From the NCBI GenBank assembly GCA_937900045.1, contig CALCEB010000204.1, forward strand, positions 1-20,506: DNA of 20,506 nucleotides. Reading direction: 5' to 3'. This DNA is from an uncultured Acidobacteriota bacterium (GTDB taxonomy: Bacteria > Acidobacteriota > Terriglobia > UBA7540). Each line of letters opens with the position of its first letter. The first letter of the stretch is position 1. A model generated the notes under the pieces. The model was not told the origin of the DNA. It was given only the letters and a program-made list of their open reading frames with translations, and did no database searches. The translations under genes and the position numbers were made by a program. Positions 1 through 7,109 of the stretch are shown here, in pieces.

Positions 1-104
1 ACCCCGATTACAAACCAGCTCAATCATCCCGCCTGCCCCGCGTTTCCGGCGGGCGATTCGTATTTTCCAAATAACTGGACTGGCCCCCCACGCCGCCAGC
101 ATTT

Positions 105-218
105 GGGCAGTGGTGCAGTTGGTTGCTGTAACGGCGGTCTGTACCGCCGAATTTTATTTATCAACACCTTCCAGCGCTCATAGAGCGCCGCTACAGCAAA
201 CTGAGACACTACCGATCC
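105..218 (+). repeat. Palindromic intergenic repeat, copy 1
   Basis: This roughly 114-bp element is repeated, at about 85 percent identity by eye and in the same orientation, at 17081-17193. Its outer arms are inverted repeats of about 27 bp: the left arm carries GCAGTTGGTTGCTGTAACGG and the right arm CCGCTACAGCAAACTG. Inside are two hairpins, CGGCGGT/ACCGCCG and GCGCTC-ATA-GAGCGC. The right arm, read on the minus strand, begins CGGTAGTG; the left end is degenerate (GGCAGTG). It ends 10 bp before the -35 box of the hrcA promoter. No protein is encoded. It is a REP- or MITE-like mobile repeat by structure; the family name is unknown to me. Confidence 0.85.
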
Positions 219-228
219 TTGCGCATCC

Positions 229-257
229 TTGACACCACCCCGCGATCCCGCTAGAAT
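229..257 (+). promoter_or_regulatory. Sigma-70-type promoter of hrcA-grpE-dnaJ
   Basis: A perfect -35 box TTGACA (229-234) is followed after exactly 17 bp by TAGAAT (252-257), one base from the -10 consensus. Transcription would start near 264, giving a leader of about 45 nt before hrcA. HrcA normally represses such promoters through the CIRCE operator (TTAGCACTC-N9-GAGTGCTAA). I see only a lone GAGTG at 265-269 and no matching left half, so no operator is claimed. Confidence 0.7.
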
Positions 258-309
258 TATTATTGAGTGAACCCTCTAATTGTTTGAAAGAAGGCGAGTT
301 AGGTAGCTA

Positions 310-1356
310 ATGGACGGCCACGACCTGGAAAAGCGGGAACGGGATCTTCTGGCCATGATCATTCGTCAGTATGTGGCAAGCGGCCAGCCGGTGGGATCGA
401 AGATTCTCTCGGAGCAATTCGGGGAACCGCTTAGCTCGGCCACGATTCGTAACGTCATGGTGGAGCTTGAAGCGCGCGGATACCTACGCCAGCCACACAC
501 CTCAGCCGGACGTGTGCCCACGGATAAGGCTTATCGCCTATACGTCGATAGCGTGACGCAAGCCACAACCCTTGATCCTGAAATCCAACGCTATATCCAG
601 GAGCGCCTGAGCGTCGAAGGCGGTCCGGTGGACAAAATGATGGAGCGCATCTCCCATATTCTTTCGGAGGTTTCAAAAAATCTGGGTGTTGTGCTGGCGC
701 CCGCGCTTGAAGAAAAACTTCTGGAACAGGTCAAGTTCGTCAGGTTGCCGGAACGGCGCGTACTCGCCGTGATCGTCTCCAAACCCGACTTAATCGAAAA
801 CAAAGTGATCCATCTGGACGAAGATGTTTCCCAGGAGGAGCTCGACCGGACCGCGGATTTTCTGAACTCCGAATTCCGCGGATGGTCCCTGCGCACCATC
901 CGTCTGGAGATGATGAAGCGCATGGAGGAGATGCAAGCCTTCACGGACCGCCTGGTGAAAAACGTGGCAACGCTTTTCATGTGGGGGGCGCTGGCAGAAG
1001 AAGAATCGGCCATGCTGTTCGTGGGTGGAGCGACCCGAATTCTGGAACAACCCGGCTTTGCCGAGACCGGGCACGTGGGGGAGTTACTGGCTGCGATCGA
1101 GCAAAAGATCAAGGTGGTTCGTATCCTGGGCGCCTGCCTGGAAACCCCGAGGCTGGGAGTCCAGGCATTGATCGGCCGCGAAAACCCTCACCATGAGATG
1201 CGCCAATGCACCTTCATCCTGGCTCCTTACCATTACCGCAACCGTGCCGTGGGAGCGCTCGGCGTCATCGGGCCGACGCGAATGGAGTATGACTATGCGA
1301 TCACGATGGTAGCGTACGTTTCTCAGCTCACCAGCAGGCTGTTGAGCGCCAACTAA
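310..1356 (+). CDS. hrcA: Heat-inducible transcription repressor HrcA
   Basis: HrcA is the repressor of class I heat-shock operons; it binds CIRCE operators and needs GroEL to fold into its active form. The 348-residue length is normal for the family. The first ~80 residues form the winged helix-turn-helix, with the family signature around SSATIRNVMVELEARGYL and the wing segment QPHTSAGRVPTDKAYRLYVD. The remainder is the GAF-like and inserted dimerisation region, ending in the conserved IGPTRMEYDYAI stretch near the C-terminus. The ATG start has AGG six bases upstream and sits about 45 nt from a strong promoter. It is first in a cluster with grpE and dnaJ, its usual neighbours. Identification is secure from the sequence; autoregulation is inferred from the family, because no clear CIRCE is present. 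Confidence 0.96.
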   Translation: MDGHDLEKRERDLLAMIIRQYVASGQPVGSKILSEQFGEPLSSATIRNVMVELEARGYLRQPHTSAGRVPTDKAYRLYVDSVTQATTLDPEIQRYIQERLSVEGGPVDKMMERISHILSEVSKNLGVVLAPALEEKLLEQVKFVRLPERRVLAVIVSKPDLIENKVIHLDEDVSQEELDRTADFLNSEFRGWSLRTIRLEMMKRMEEMQAFTDRLVKNVATLFMWGALAEEESAMLFVGGATRILEQPGFAETGHVGELLAAIEQKIKVVRILGACLETPRLGVQALIGRENPHHEMRQCTFILAPYHYRNRAVGALGVIGPTRMEYDYAITMVAYVSQLTSRLLSAN

Positions 1357-1483
1357 AGGCCCTTGTAGGAAATTGTGCTGCGCCTTTGGGTTTGCTGCCT
1401 GTAAACCGGGGGCTGGAGGCAGAGTATTCAACCGGGTCGTTTGCGTCCGGGCCGAAATTTTTCAAAGGATCGCGAAGAAAGAT

Positions 1484-2110
1484 ATGAAAGACGAGAAGGA
1501 AACCGCGCCGCCGTCCGGGTCCTGGGCGGAAGAGGAACCTGAATCCCAGAACCGGCAAGCTGAGGCCGGGCAGGCCGCAGAGGGGGGAAATCCTCCCCCT
1601 GATTTGGCCGCGGCCTACCACCAGGCGCAAATCGAAAAACAAGAGTTGGTGGACCGTCTGCTGCGGAAGCAGGCAGAGCTTGAAAATTTCCGTAAGCGGA
1701 TGCAGCGGGAAAAGGAAGAATTCCTGCAGCACGCCACGTTTGACTTGATTCGAGCCTTGCTGCCGACCCTCGATGGATTTGAACGGGCCCTCAAGCACCG
1801 TGACGCCAGCGTTCCCGCGCAGTTCTACCAGGGCATTGAGCTCATCTATAAAGGCTTGATGGATGTTCTGGAACGGGCGGGCGTCAAGCCAGTTGAAACG
1901 GTAGGCAAACACTTTGACCCGCACTTCCATCAAGCCGTGGAGATGGTCGAATCGACGATGCATCACGACCAGGAAATCGTCGAGGAGTTGCAACGCGGAT
2001 ACAAGCTAAAGCACCGGCTAATCCGCCCTGCTATCGTGAAGGTAGCCGTGCGGCCCCACGCGGAAAGCGCCGCCGCGCCCTCCTCTGCGCCCGGAGACAA
2101 GTCTGAATGA
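1484..2110 (+). CDS. grpE: Nucleotide exchange factor GrpE
   Basis: GrpE releases ADP from DnaK and so completes the Hsp70 chaperone cycle in the cytoplasm. The 208-residue product has the family layout. An acidic, Pro/Glu-rich disordered N-terminus covers about residues 1-45. A long dimerising helix follows, with KQELVDRLLRKQAELENFRKR. The C-terminal beta domain shows GVKPVETVGKHFDPHFHQAVEM and ends near RLIRPAIVKVA, the usual GrpE ending. The frame stays open upstream to a TTG at 1373, but the extra 37 residues are Cys-rich and unlike GrpE. The ATG at 1484 is preceded by the purine run GAAGAAAG and gives a normal length, so I chose it. It lies 127 nt after hrcA. dnaK, the partner, is not in the window. 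Confidence 0.93.
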   Translation: MKDEKETAPPSGSWAEEEPESQNRQAEAGQAAEGGNPPPDLAAAYHQAQIEKQELVDRLLRKQAELENFRKRMQREKEEFLQHATFDLIRALLPTLDGFERALKHRDASVPAQFYQGIELIYKGLMDVLERAGVKPVETVGKHFDPHFHQAVEMVESTMHHDQEIVEELQRGYKLKHRLIRPAIVKVAVRPHAESAAAPSSAPGDKSE

Positions 2111-2183
2111 TTCTCCCGTGACTGTCAGCGCGGGATTCCCTGAAAGGGACGCGGGACGGCGCGGGCTATCGAGGTTGACCGGT

Positions 2184-3311
2184 TTGAACCACAAGCGAGA
2201 TTATTATGAGGTCCTGGGCGTCCCGCGGAATGCCACGGACCAGGAAATCAAAAGCGCCTACCGCAAGCTGGCGCTGCAATACCACCCTGACCGCAATCCG
2301 GAAACCGCCGCCGAGGCCACGGAGAAGTTTAAGGAGATTACAGAGTCTTACAGCGTCCTTGCGGATGGGCAGAAGCGTGCCGCGTATGACCGCTATGGCC
2401 ACCAAGGGGTAAGCTCTCAGGGAACCGGCGCTCCGGATTTCTCCTCTACCATCTTTGCCGATTTCGGGGACATCTTCGGTGACTTCTTCGGCTTTGGAGA
2501 TATCTTCGGATCCAAAGGCGCCCGCCGCGGCCAACCCAATCGCGGTTCCGATTTGCGCTACGACCTTGAAATCTCTTTCGGGGAAGCGGCCGAGGGCCTA
2601 GAAACCAAAATCAAAATTCCACGTTGGGAATCTTGTCCCGATTGCGGCGGGCGGGGAGCCAAGAAAGGTACGCAGCCCATCACCTGCCCCCTTTGCGCCG
2701 GCCGGGGACAGGTTCGCCAGCAACAGGGCTTCTTCACCCTCACCCAGACCTGCCCGCAGTGCCGTGGCGTAGGGCAGATTATCAAGGAGGCTTGCCCTCA
2801 CTGTAATGGCGAAGGGCGCGTGCGCGAGGAGCGGGTGCTGGGGATCAAGATTCCGCCGGGGGTTGAAGACGGGATGCGCCTCCGTGTGAGCGGCGAAGGC
2901 GAGGCGGGCATCCACGGCGGATCATCCGGAGATCTCTACGTGGTGCTCAGGGTTCGCGAGCATCCCATCTTTGAGCGGCGGGGCAAGGATCTCTACTGCA
3001 CCATCCCGGTCTCCATTGTCCAGGCGGCAATTGGGGCGGACATCAAGGTTCCCACTCTTCACGGCCAGGAACGGCTGCGAATTCCCGAAGGCACTCAGCC
3101 AAGCACGGTGTTCCGCATGCGCGGCATGGGACTGCCCAGCGTTGAGAACCACGGCCGGGGCGATCTCTACGTGAAGCTCCACGTGGTCATTCCCACGCGC
3201 CTAAACCGTGAACAGCGCAAGATGCTTGAATCGCTGGCTCCAACCCTCCGCGTCGATAACAAGCCCCTCCAGAAGCGCGCTTCGGAAAAGGCCCGCGATA
3301 ATTTCGGATAG
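2184..3311 (+). CDS. dnaJ: Chaperone protein DnaJ (Hsp40)
   Basis: DnaJ delivers unfolded clients to DnaK and stimulates its ATPase. All domains of a type I Hsp40 are visible: the J domain (about 5-70) with HPD at 34-36; a Gly/Phe-rich linker with repeated FGD/FGF units near 85-115; a zinc domain around 150-220 with four CxxCxGxG motifs (CPDCGGRG, CPLCAGRG, CPQCRGVG, CPHCNGEG); and two client-binding beta domains. I chose the TTG at 2184 because it gives the standard N-terminus (NHKRDYYEVLG) and has GAGG nine bases upstream. The frame is open back to a GTG at 2118, which would add 22 atypical residues and lacks a ribosome site. It is 73 nt after grpE and converges with the downstream glycosyltransferase, leaving only 24 nt between stop codons. 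Confidence 0.95.
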   Translation: MNHKRDYYEVLGVPRNATDQEIKSAYRKLALQYHPDRNPETAAEATEKFKEITESYSVLADGQKRAAYDRYGHQGVSSQGTGAPDFSSTIFADFGDIFGDFFGFGDIFGSKGARRGQPNRGSDLRYDLEISFGEAAEGLETKIKIPRWESCPDCGGRGAKKGTQPITCPLCAGRGQVRQQQGFFTLTQTCPQCRGVGQIIKEACPHCNGEGRVREERVLGIKIPPGVEDGMRLRVSGEGEAGIHGGSSGDLYVVLRVREHPIFERRGKDLYCTIPVSIVQAAIGADIKVPTLHGQERLRIPEGTQPSTVFRMRGMGLPSVENHGRGDLYVKLHVVIPTRLNREQRKMLESLAPTLRVDNKPLQKRASEKARDNFG

Positions 3312-3335
3312 TCTTCCTGCGGCCTGCCGGCTGCC

Positions 3336-4058
3336 TCAGTGTTTAATTTCCCGTCCCCGGCGCCAGCATCCGTAGATAGTCCAGAGGATCTTCACGCCAG
3401 CGCGAAGACTGCCCCGAAGCGTGCCCGATATTTTTGATTGGCCGCTGCGCCGTCGCCGGTAGCGAACGGGAATCTCCGTAACCCTCAGCCTAAGCTGCGC
3501 GGCCCGAGCCTGCATCTCGACCGTCCAGCCAAAGTCCCTGTCCCGAAGGGCTAGCCGGTCCAGCGATTGCCGCCTGATCACGCGAAGCGGACCAAGGTCC
3601 GTAAATTTGACTCCCCAAACCCAGCGAATCAGAAGTGTTGAAAGCCAGTTGCCGAAGCGTTGGAGCCAGGTGAGCGATCCCGGATCCGCCCCGCCCAGCA
3701 GACGGGATCCGATCACCAGGTCCCAGCCACCCGATTCCAATACGCTCAGGAGCTGTTCGAGATCGGCGGGATCGTCTGACAGATCAGCGTCAATGAAGGC
3801 AACGGCGCTGACCTCCTGCCGGAGCGCTGTGAGGCCGGTCCAGCAGGCCCTTCCGTAACCACGGCGTGGCTCTCGAATGACTTCAGCCCCCGCGGCGCGA
3901 GCCACCTCGGCCGTCGAGTCCGTACTGCCGTTATCCACCACCAGGATCTGATCGAACAGGTAGCGAGGCATCGCTGCCAGGAGGTTGCCAATCGAGCTGG
4001 CCTCGTTCAGGGCCGGGATGATGAGCCCATACCGCAATTTGTTTGTTGCCAATGACAT
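3336..4058 (-). CDS. Family 2 glycosyltransferase, dolichol-phosphate-mannose-synthase-like
   Basis: This 240-residue protein has the GT-A fold of family GT2. The start GLIIPALNEASSIG is the nucleotide-sugar-binding strand and helix. DNGSTD (42-47) and the metal-binding DAD (90-92, in FIDADLSDDP) follow, then the substrate motif VIGSR and the late basic segment RYRRRRSGQSKI typical of polyprenyl-phosphate glycosyltransferases. Family members transfer a sugar from a nucleotide donor to a polyprenyl phosphate at the inner membrane face. The donor sugar cannot be told from sequence. There is no C-terminal membrane domain, so it is of the short soluble or peripheral type. The ATG has only a weak purine run (AAGAAG) upstream. 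It is divergent from lepB and convergent with dnaJ, so context does not reveal a pathway. Confidence 0.85.
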   Translation of the reverse strand: MSLATNKLRYGLIIPALNEASSIGNLLAAMPRYLFDQILVVDNGSTDSTAEVARAAGAEVIREPRRGYGRACWTGLTALRQEVSAVAFIDADLSDDPADLEQLLSVLESGGWDLVIGSRLLGGADPGSLTWLQRFGNWLSTLLIRWVWGVKFTDLGPLRVIRRQSLDRLALRDRDFGWTVEMQARAAQLRLRVTEIPVRYRRRRSGQSKISGTLRGSLRAGVKILWTIYGCWRRGREIKH

Positions 4059-4168
4059 AAGCTTCTTGGACTTACATCAGTCTACCTGGCCGGGTCCAGA
4101 TAATGGCGCATTTTTGCTGCTGGAGTTTGCTTGCCGTGGCGGTGTGGCAGGCGCCCCGCTACAACGGA

Positions 4169-4198
4169 TTGACCCAGCCATCGCGTCGGTCCTATGGT
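4169..4198 (+). promoter_or_regulatory. Possible promoter of lepB
   Basis: TTGACC (4169-4174) is followed after 18 bp by TATGGT (4193-4198), a reasonable sigma-70 pair placed about 45 nt before the lepB ATG. A second -10-like TATAAA at 4219-4224 lies closer but has no good -35 box. Either could serve; the assignment is tentative. Confidence 0.35.
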
Positions 4199-4244
4199 CT
4201 CATCAGGCTGAAGTATGGTATAAAAATAGTGCGATCATTAGGAT

Positions 4245-4826
4245 ATGCGAAGAAAGTTGAGTCCTGAGTTCACCGCTTCTGAGAGCCGCCCGCCCCTGGC
4301 ATACCGGCGGCAAAGGTTTTTTGACACACGGTATTGGCTGCGGGATCTCATCCTCTCGCTGCTCCTGGCATTTATTGTCATCGTCTTCTTCTACCAGCCG
4401 GTGCAGGTGGAAGGGACCAGTATGATGCCGGAGCTTTCAAACCACGAGCGGATTTTCATCAATAAGTTTCTTTACCGGTTTGAGCCGATTCACCGCTTTG
4501 ACATTGTGGTCTTCTTCTACCCGCTCGATCCAACAAAATCCTTTATCAAGCGGGTGGTAGGCTTGCCCGGGGAGTGGGTGAGCATCCGGGACGGACAGGT
4601 TTATATCAATGGCAAGCGGCTGAAGGAATCTTTCCTGCCGGCGAGCTATCTGGACCATGATAATTATCCGGCCGTGTACGTCCAGCCCGGTCATTACTTT
4701 GTTCTAGGCGACCATCGGGAGTCTTCCAATGATAGCCGCGTGTGGGGGACCGTGGACCGGAGGTTTATCTACGGCAAGGCGGTATTCAGCTACTGGCCCT
4801 TTAGTCAGATCGGTTATCTGGAATAG
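4245..4826 (+). CDS. lepB: Signal peptidase I (leader peptidase)
   Basis: This enzyme cleaves signal peptides from secreted proteins on the outer side of the cytoplasmic membrane. The 193-residue protein has a short cytoplasmic N-terminus, one membrane helix (about 35-50), then the S26 serine peptidase domain. The catalytic Ser59 lies in VEGTSMMP and the general base Lys102 in SFIKRVVGLPGE. Box E reads GDHRESSNDSR at 155-165, where most family members have GDNR. It is close in size to the small single-helix Gram-positive enzymes rather than the two-helix E. coli LepB. The ATG at 4245 has AGGA only one base upstream, too near for an ideal ribosome site, so the start is less certain than the identity. 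No clear operon partner: carA follows after 260 nt. Confidence 0.93.
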   Translation: MRRKLSPEFTASESRPPLAYRRQRFFDTRYWLRDLILSLLLAFIVIVFFYQPVQVEGTSMMPELSNHERIFINKFLYRFEPIHRFDIVVFFYPLDPTKSFIKRVVGLPGEWVSIRDGQVYINGKRLKESFLPASYLDHDNYPAVYVQPGHYFVLGDHRESSNDSRVWGTVDRRFIYGKAVFSYWPFSQIGYLE

Positions 4827-5086
4827 CCCGGCTTCGGCCCGCGAGCGATCATCCCTCGCCCGCATTTGACACTCGCATCATCCTGCGCGGCTCCGAACGG
4901 GGTTTTCCCCTGGAGGCAAAAGTGTGCCAGACGGCAACAGGGAACAACAGTCTGAAGGAACTGCGATTGGAACGGCTGCAGTGGGAAGGGCAAAGTTTTA
5001 ACCCGCTCGGGATCGGGAAATGCTGAGTTGGGCTTTAACACCTGAAGTCAACGTTCCATGAAATCTCAGGATCGGACGGACTCCTG
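4827..5086. other. Gene-free gap between lepB and carA
   Basis: These 260 bases carry no convincing gene. A short hairpin GGGG-TTTT-CCCC (4899-4910) with outer CTCC/GGAG arms lies in the middle. A TTGACA at 4866-4871 has no suitable -10 box at the right distance. It presumably contains the carA promoter and leader, but I cannot point to it. Confidence 0.3.
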
Positions 5087-6223
5087 ATGGAAGCAATTCT
5101 TGCCTTGGAAGATGGGACCGTATTTCGCGGACGGGGTCATGGCGCCGCGGTTGAACGCTCCGGAGAAGTCGTTTTCAACACATCTCTGTCCGGCTATCAG
5201 GAAATACTCACCGACCCCTCCTATGCGGGACAAATTGTCATCCTCACGTATCCCCACATCGGCAACTACGGGACGAATCCGTTGGATAGCGAATCCGTGC
5301 GCCCCTTTGCCGAGGGTTTGGTGGTAAGGGAACTGAGTGCGCTCGCAAGCAGTTGGCGATCCTGTGAGGAGGCGGGTGAGTTTCTGGCAGGATTTGGTCT
5401 GCCCGCCATCTCGGAAATTGACACGCGCGCCCTGGTCCGCCATCTTCGCCGCCATGGGGCCATGCAAGGTGTTCTTTCCACCACGGACCTCGACGAAGCA
5501 CGCCTGGTGAAGAAGGCAAAGTCCGCGCCCAGTATGGTGGGCTTGGACCTCGCGTCGAAAGTCAGCACTCGAAACCGCTATGAGTGGTCGGAAGCTTCGC
5601 GCGATATTTTTAGCGCCGCCGGAGAGCCGCCGCCAGAATCCCGCTTCCACGTGGCGGCTTACGACTTCGGCATCAAACACAACATCCTGCGCAGCCTCGT
5701 CGATTGCGGCTGCCACGTGACCGTGGTTCCGGCGGATACGCCAGCCAGCGAGGTAATGGAATTAAAGCCGGATGGAGTGTTTCTTTCCAACGGCCCGGGT
5801 GACCCGGAACCGGTCGAATATGCCGTGCGCAACGTTCGGGAACTGGCCGGACACGTGCCGGTCTTTGGCATCTGCCTTGGACACCAGATCATCGGACTCG
5901 CTCTCGGCGGCAAGACTTTCAAGCTCAAGTTCGGGCATCACGGAGGCAATCACCCGGTCTTGAACCTGGAAACCCAGAAGGTTGAAATCACCGCCCAGAA
6001 TCACGGTTTTTCGGTTGATCCCGATTCGCTAAAGGCAAGTGAGGTCACGTTCACCCACATCAACCTGAACGATCAGACGCTGGAAGGGCTGCGGCATAAG
6101 TCGCTGCCCCTGTTCAGCGTACAATACCACCCGGAAGCCTCTCCCGGCCCCCACGATTCGGCCTACTTGTTCGGCAGCTTTGTAACCATGATGGAGGAAT
6201 GGCGAAAGCGGCCAAGCAGATGA
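5087..6223 (+). CDS. carA: Carbamoyl-phosphate synthase small subunit
   Basis: CarA is the glutaminase half of carbamoyl-phosphate synthetase. It releases ammonia from glutamine and passes it through a tunnel to CarB for arginine and pyrimidine synthesis. The 378 residues match the usual length. The N-terminal CPSase_sm_chain domain begins AILALEDGTVFRG and contains NTSLSGYQEILTDPSYAGQ. The C-terminal class I glutamine amidotransferase domain starts near residue 190 (HVAAYDFGIKHNILR). The catalytic triad is visible: Cys263 in GICLGHQ, His348 and Glu350 in QYHPEASPGP. The start ATG has only a weak upstream purine signal. carB lies on the same strand 870 nt later, interrupted by a hairpin repeat and an unrelated small gene, which is unusual for a tightly coupled pair. 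Confidence 0.97.
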   Translation: MEAILALEDGTVFRGRGHGAAVERSGEVVFNTSLSGYQEILTDPSYAGQIVILTYPHIGNYGTNPLDSESVRPFAEGLVVRELSALASSWRSCEEAGEFLAGFGLPAISEIDTRALVRHLRRHGAMQGVLSTTDLDEARLVKKAKSAPSMVGLDLASKVSTRNRYEWSEASRDIFSAAGEPPPESRFHVAAYDFGIKHNILRSLVDCGCHVTVVPADTPASEVMELKPDGVFLSNGPGDPEPVEYAVRNVRELAGHVPVFGICLGHQIIGLALGGKTFKLKFGHHGGNHPVLNLETQKVEITAQNHGFSVDPDSLKASEVTFTHINLNDQTLEGLRHKSLPLFSVQYHPEASPGPHDSAYLFGSFVTMMEEWRKRPSR

Positions 6224-6224
6224 A

Positions 6225-6335
6225 ACTTCCCTCTCCCTTTTAGGGAGAGGGAAGTGCAAAGTGGAACATGCCTTCTTTACACGGCCCTCTCCCTCGAAGG
6301 GAGAGGGGGGACCGCGAAGCGGTGGGTGAGGGTGC
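6225..6335. repeat. Hairpin-rich intergenic repeat after carA, possible terminator
   Basis: Two bases after the carA stop, a perfect 14-bp hairpin (6225-6238 with 6242-6255, loop TTT) begins ACTTCCCTCTCCCT. A related 10-bp hairpin, CCCTCTCCCT-CGA-AGGGAGAGGG, lies at 6285-6307 and a third, ACCGC-GAA-GCGGT, at 6311-6323, followed by GGGTGAGGGTG. The two large stems share the CCCTCTCCCT core, so they are copies of one unit. No strong T run follows, so rho-independent termination is uncertain. Similar CCCTCTCCC/GGGAGAGGG intergenic repeats occur in many bacterial genomes, as I remember them. Confidence 0.7.
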
Positions 6336-6404
6336 GCGGCGCGGCTGAAGCTGTGCCCTGACAATAAGTTTTGCAGCGATTTTGCAAGGCTGAGGAGCTA
6401 AGCG

Positions 6405-7109
6405 TTGGAAGGCAAGCGATCCAAACAGTCAAGCGCTTTATCTAAATGGCAGATCGTCGGCGCCATTGTGCTTCTGGTTGGGATAGGGGGTTTCGTGGAG
6501 CTTTACAGGGGAGGGATAAAGTCAATTGGCGGACTTCCACTCGCCGATTGGGTGGTGCTGTTTGTTGGCTTAATAGCCTTCCTCGCCGTAATGATTCAAA
6601 TCGAGGATCAGCAAAAGGCGCGCGAGGAAGAGCGAGAGAGGCAGAAGCGATCGCTGGCAACTTCACTTCGACAGGAGATCGCCGGATTCGTATCTTTCGA
6701 GCTAAAGACAGATGAGGCAGTACTGTCTGATCCCAATTACAGCCTGGCGTCCAGCGGTCGGGCGCTTTCCTTCAGGCGAAGACCGTTCCTTGTCTACGAG
6801 GGCAACGCTTCCAAGCTGGGAGAACTGAGTGAACAAGCAAGTGAAGCCGTGGTCAGATTCTACAACGCTGCCGACGAATACCTGGAACTACGACGGTATC
6901 ACCTCGTATCCAGAGGTGTTCAGGAAGACCGAGGGCGGACGAGCGTAATCCAAGGATATTCAGCGGCTGGCGCAGCACTTTCCCGGGTCGAGATCATCAA
7001 GAAGCGCCGTTCCGAACTGGAAAAGCTCGCGGAGGACGCACAGGCAAAACTAGAACCTGAGGACGGACGTATGCCGGAAACCGAAAGCATCAATGCCCAA
7101 ACGCACTGA
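6405..7109 (+). CDS. Hypothetical two-helix membrane protein with coiled coil
   Basis: I do not recognise this 234-residue protein. Two hydrophobic helices are clear, about residues 16-34 (IVGAIVLLVGIGGFVELY) and 47-64 (ADWVVLFVGLIAFLAVMI), joined by a short Gly-rich turn. A strongly charged coiled-coil segment follows (about 66-90, rich in Glu, Arg, Lys and Gln), then a soluble, mostly helical C-terminal region with a second charged helix near 195-220. The topology suggests both ends face the cytoplasm. The TTG start at 6405 is supported by TGAGGAG eight bases upstream. The last 17 nt overlap the start of carB in another frame, so translation of carB may be coupled to this gene. Its place between carA and carB is atypical and may reflect an insertion. 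No function is proposed. Confidence 0.6.
   Translation: MEGKRSKQSSALSKWQIVGAIVLLVGIGGFVELYRGGIKSIGGLPLADWVVLFVGLIAFLAVMIQIEDQQKAREEERERQKRSLATSLRQEIAGFVSFELKTDEAVLSDPNYSLASSGRALSFRRRPFLVYEGNASKLGELSEQASEAVVRFYNAADEYLELRRYHLVSRGVQEDRGRTSVIQGYSAAGAALSRVEIIKKRRSELEKLAEDAQAKLEPEDGRMPETESINAQTH

Noticed and set aside
24..209. Minus-strand 61-residue ORF at the left end
   Set aside because: It lies mostly over the palindromic repeat (105-218) and has no family features; it is a by-product of the repeat.
247..300. Possible CIRCE operator upstream of hrcA
   Set aside because: Only GAGTG at 265-269 fits; the left half at the required 9-nt spacing reads CCGCTAGAA and does not match TTAGCACTC.
1373..1483. 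TTG-initiated N-terminal extension of GrpE
   Set aside because: The 37 extra residues are Cys-rich and unlike GrpE, and no ribosome site precedes the TTG; the ATG at 1484 gives a standard N-terminus.
2118..2183. GTG-initiated extension of DnaJ
   Set aside because: It adds 22 residues absent from the family and has no ribosome site, whereas the TTG at 2184 has GAGG at the right distance.
4866..4894. TTGACA at 4866-4871 as carA promoter
   Set aside because: The sequence 16-18 bp downstream is GC-rich with no -10-like box.
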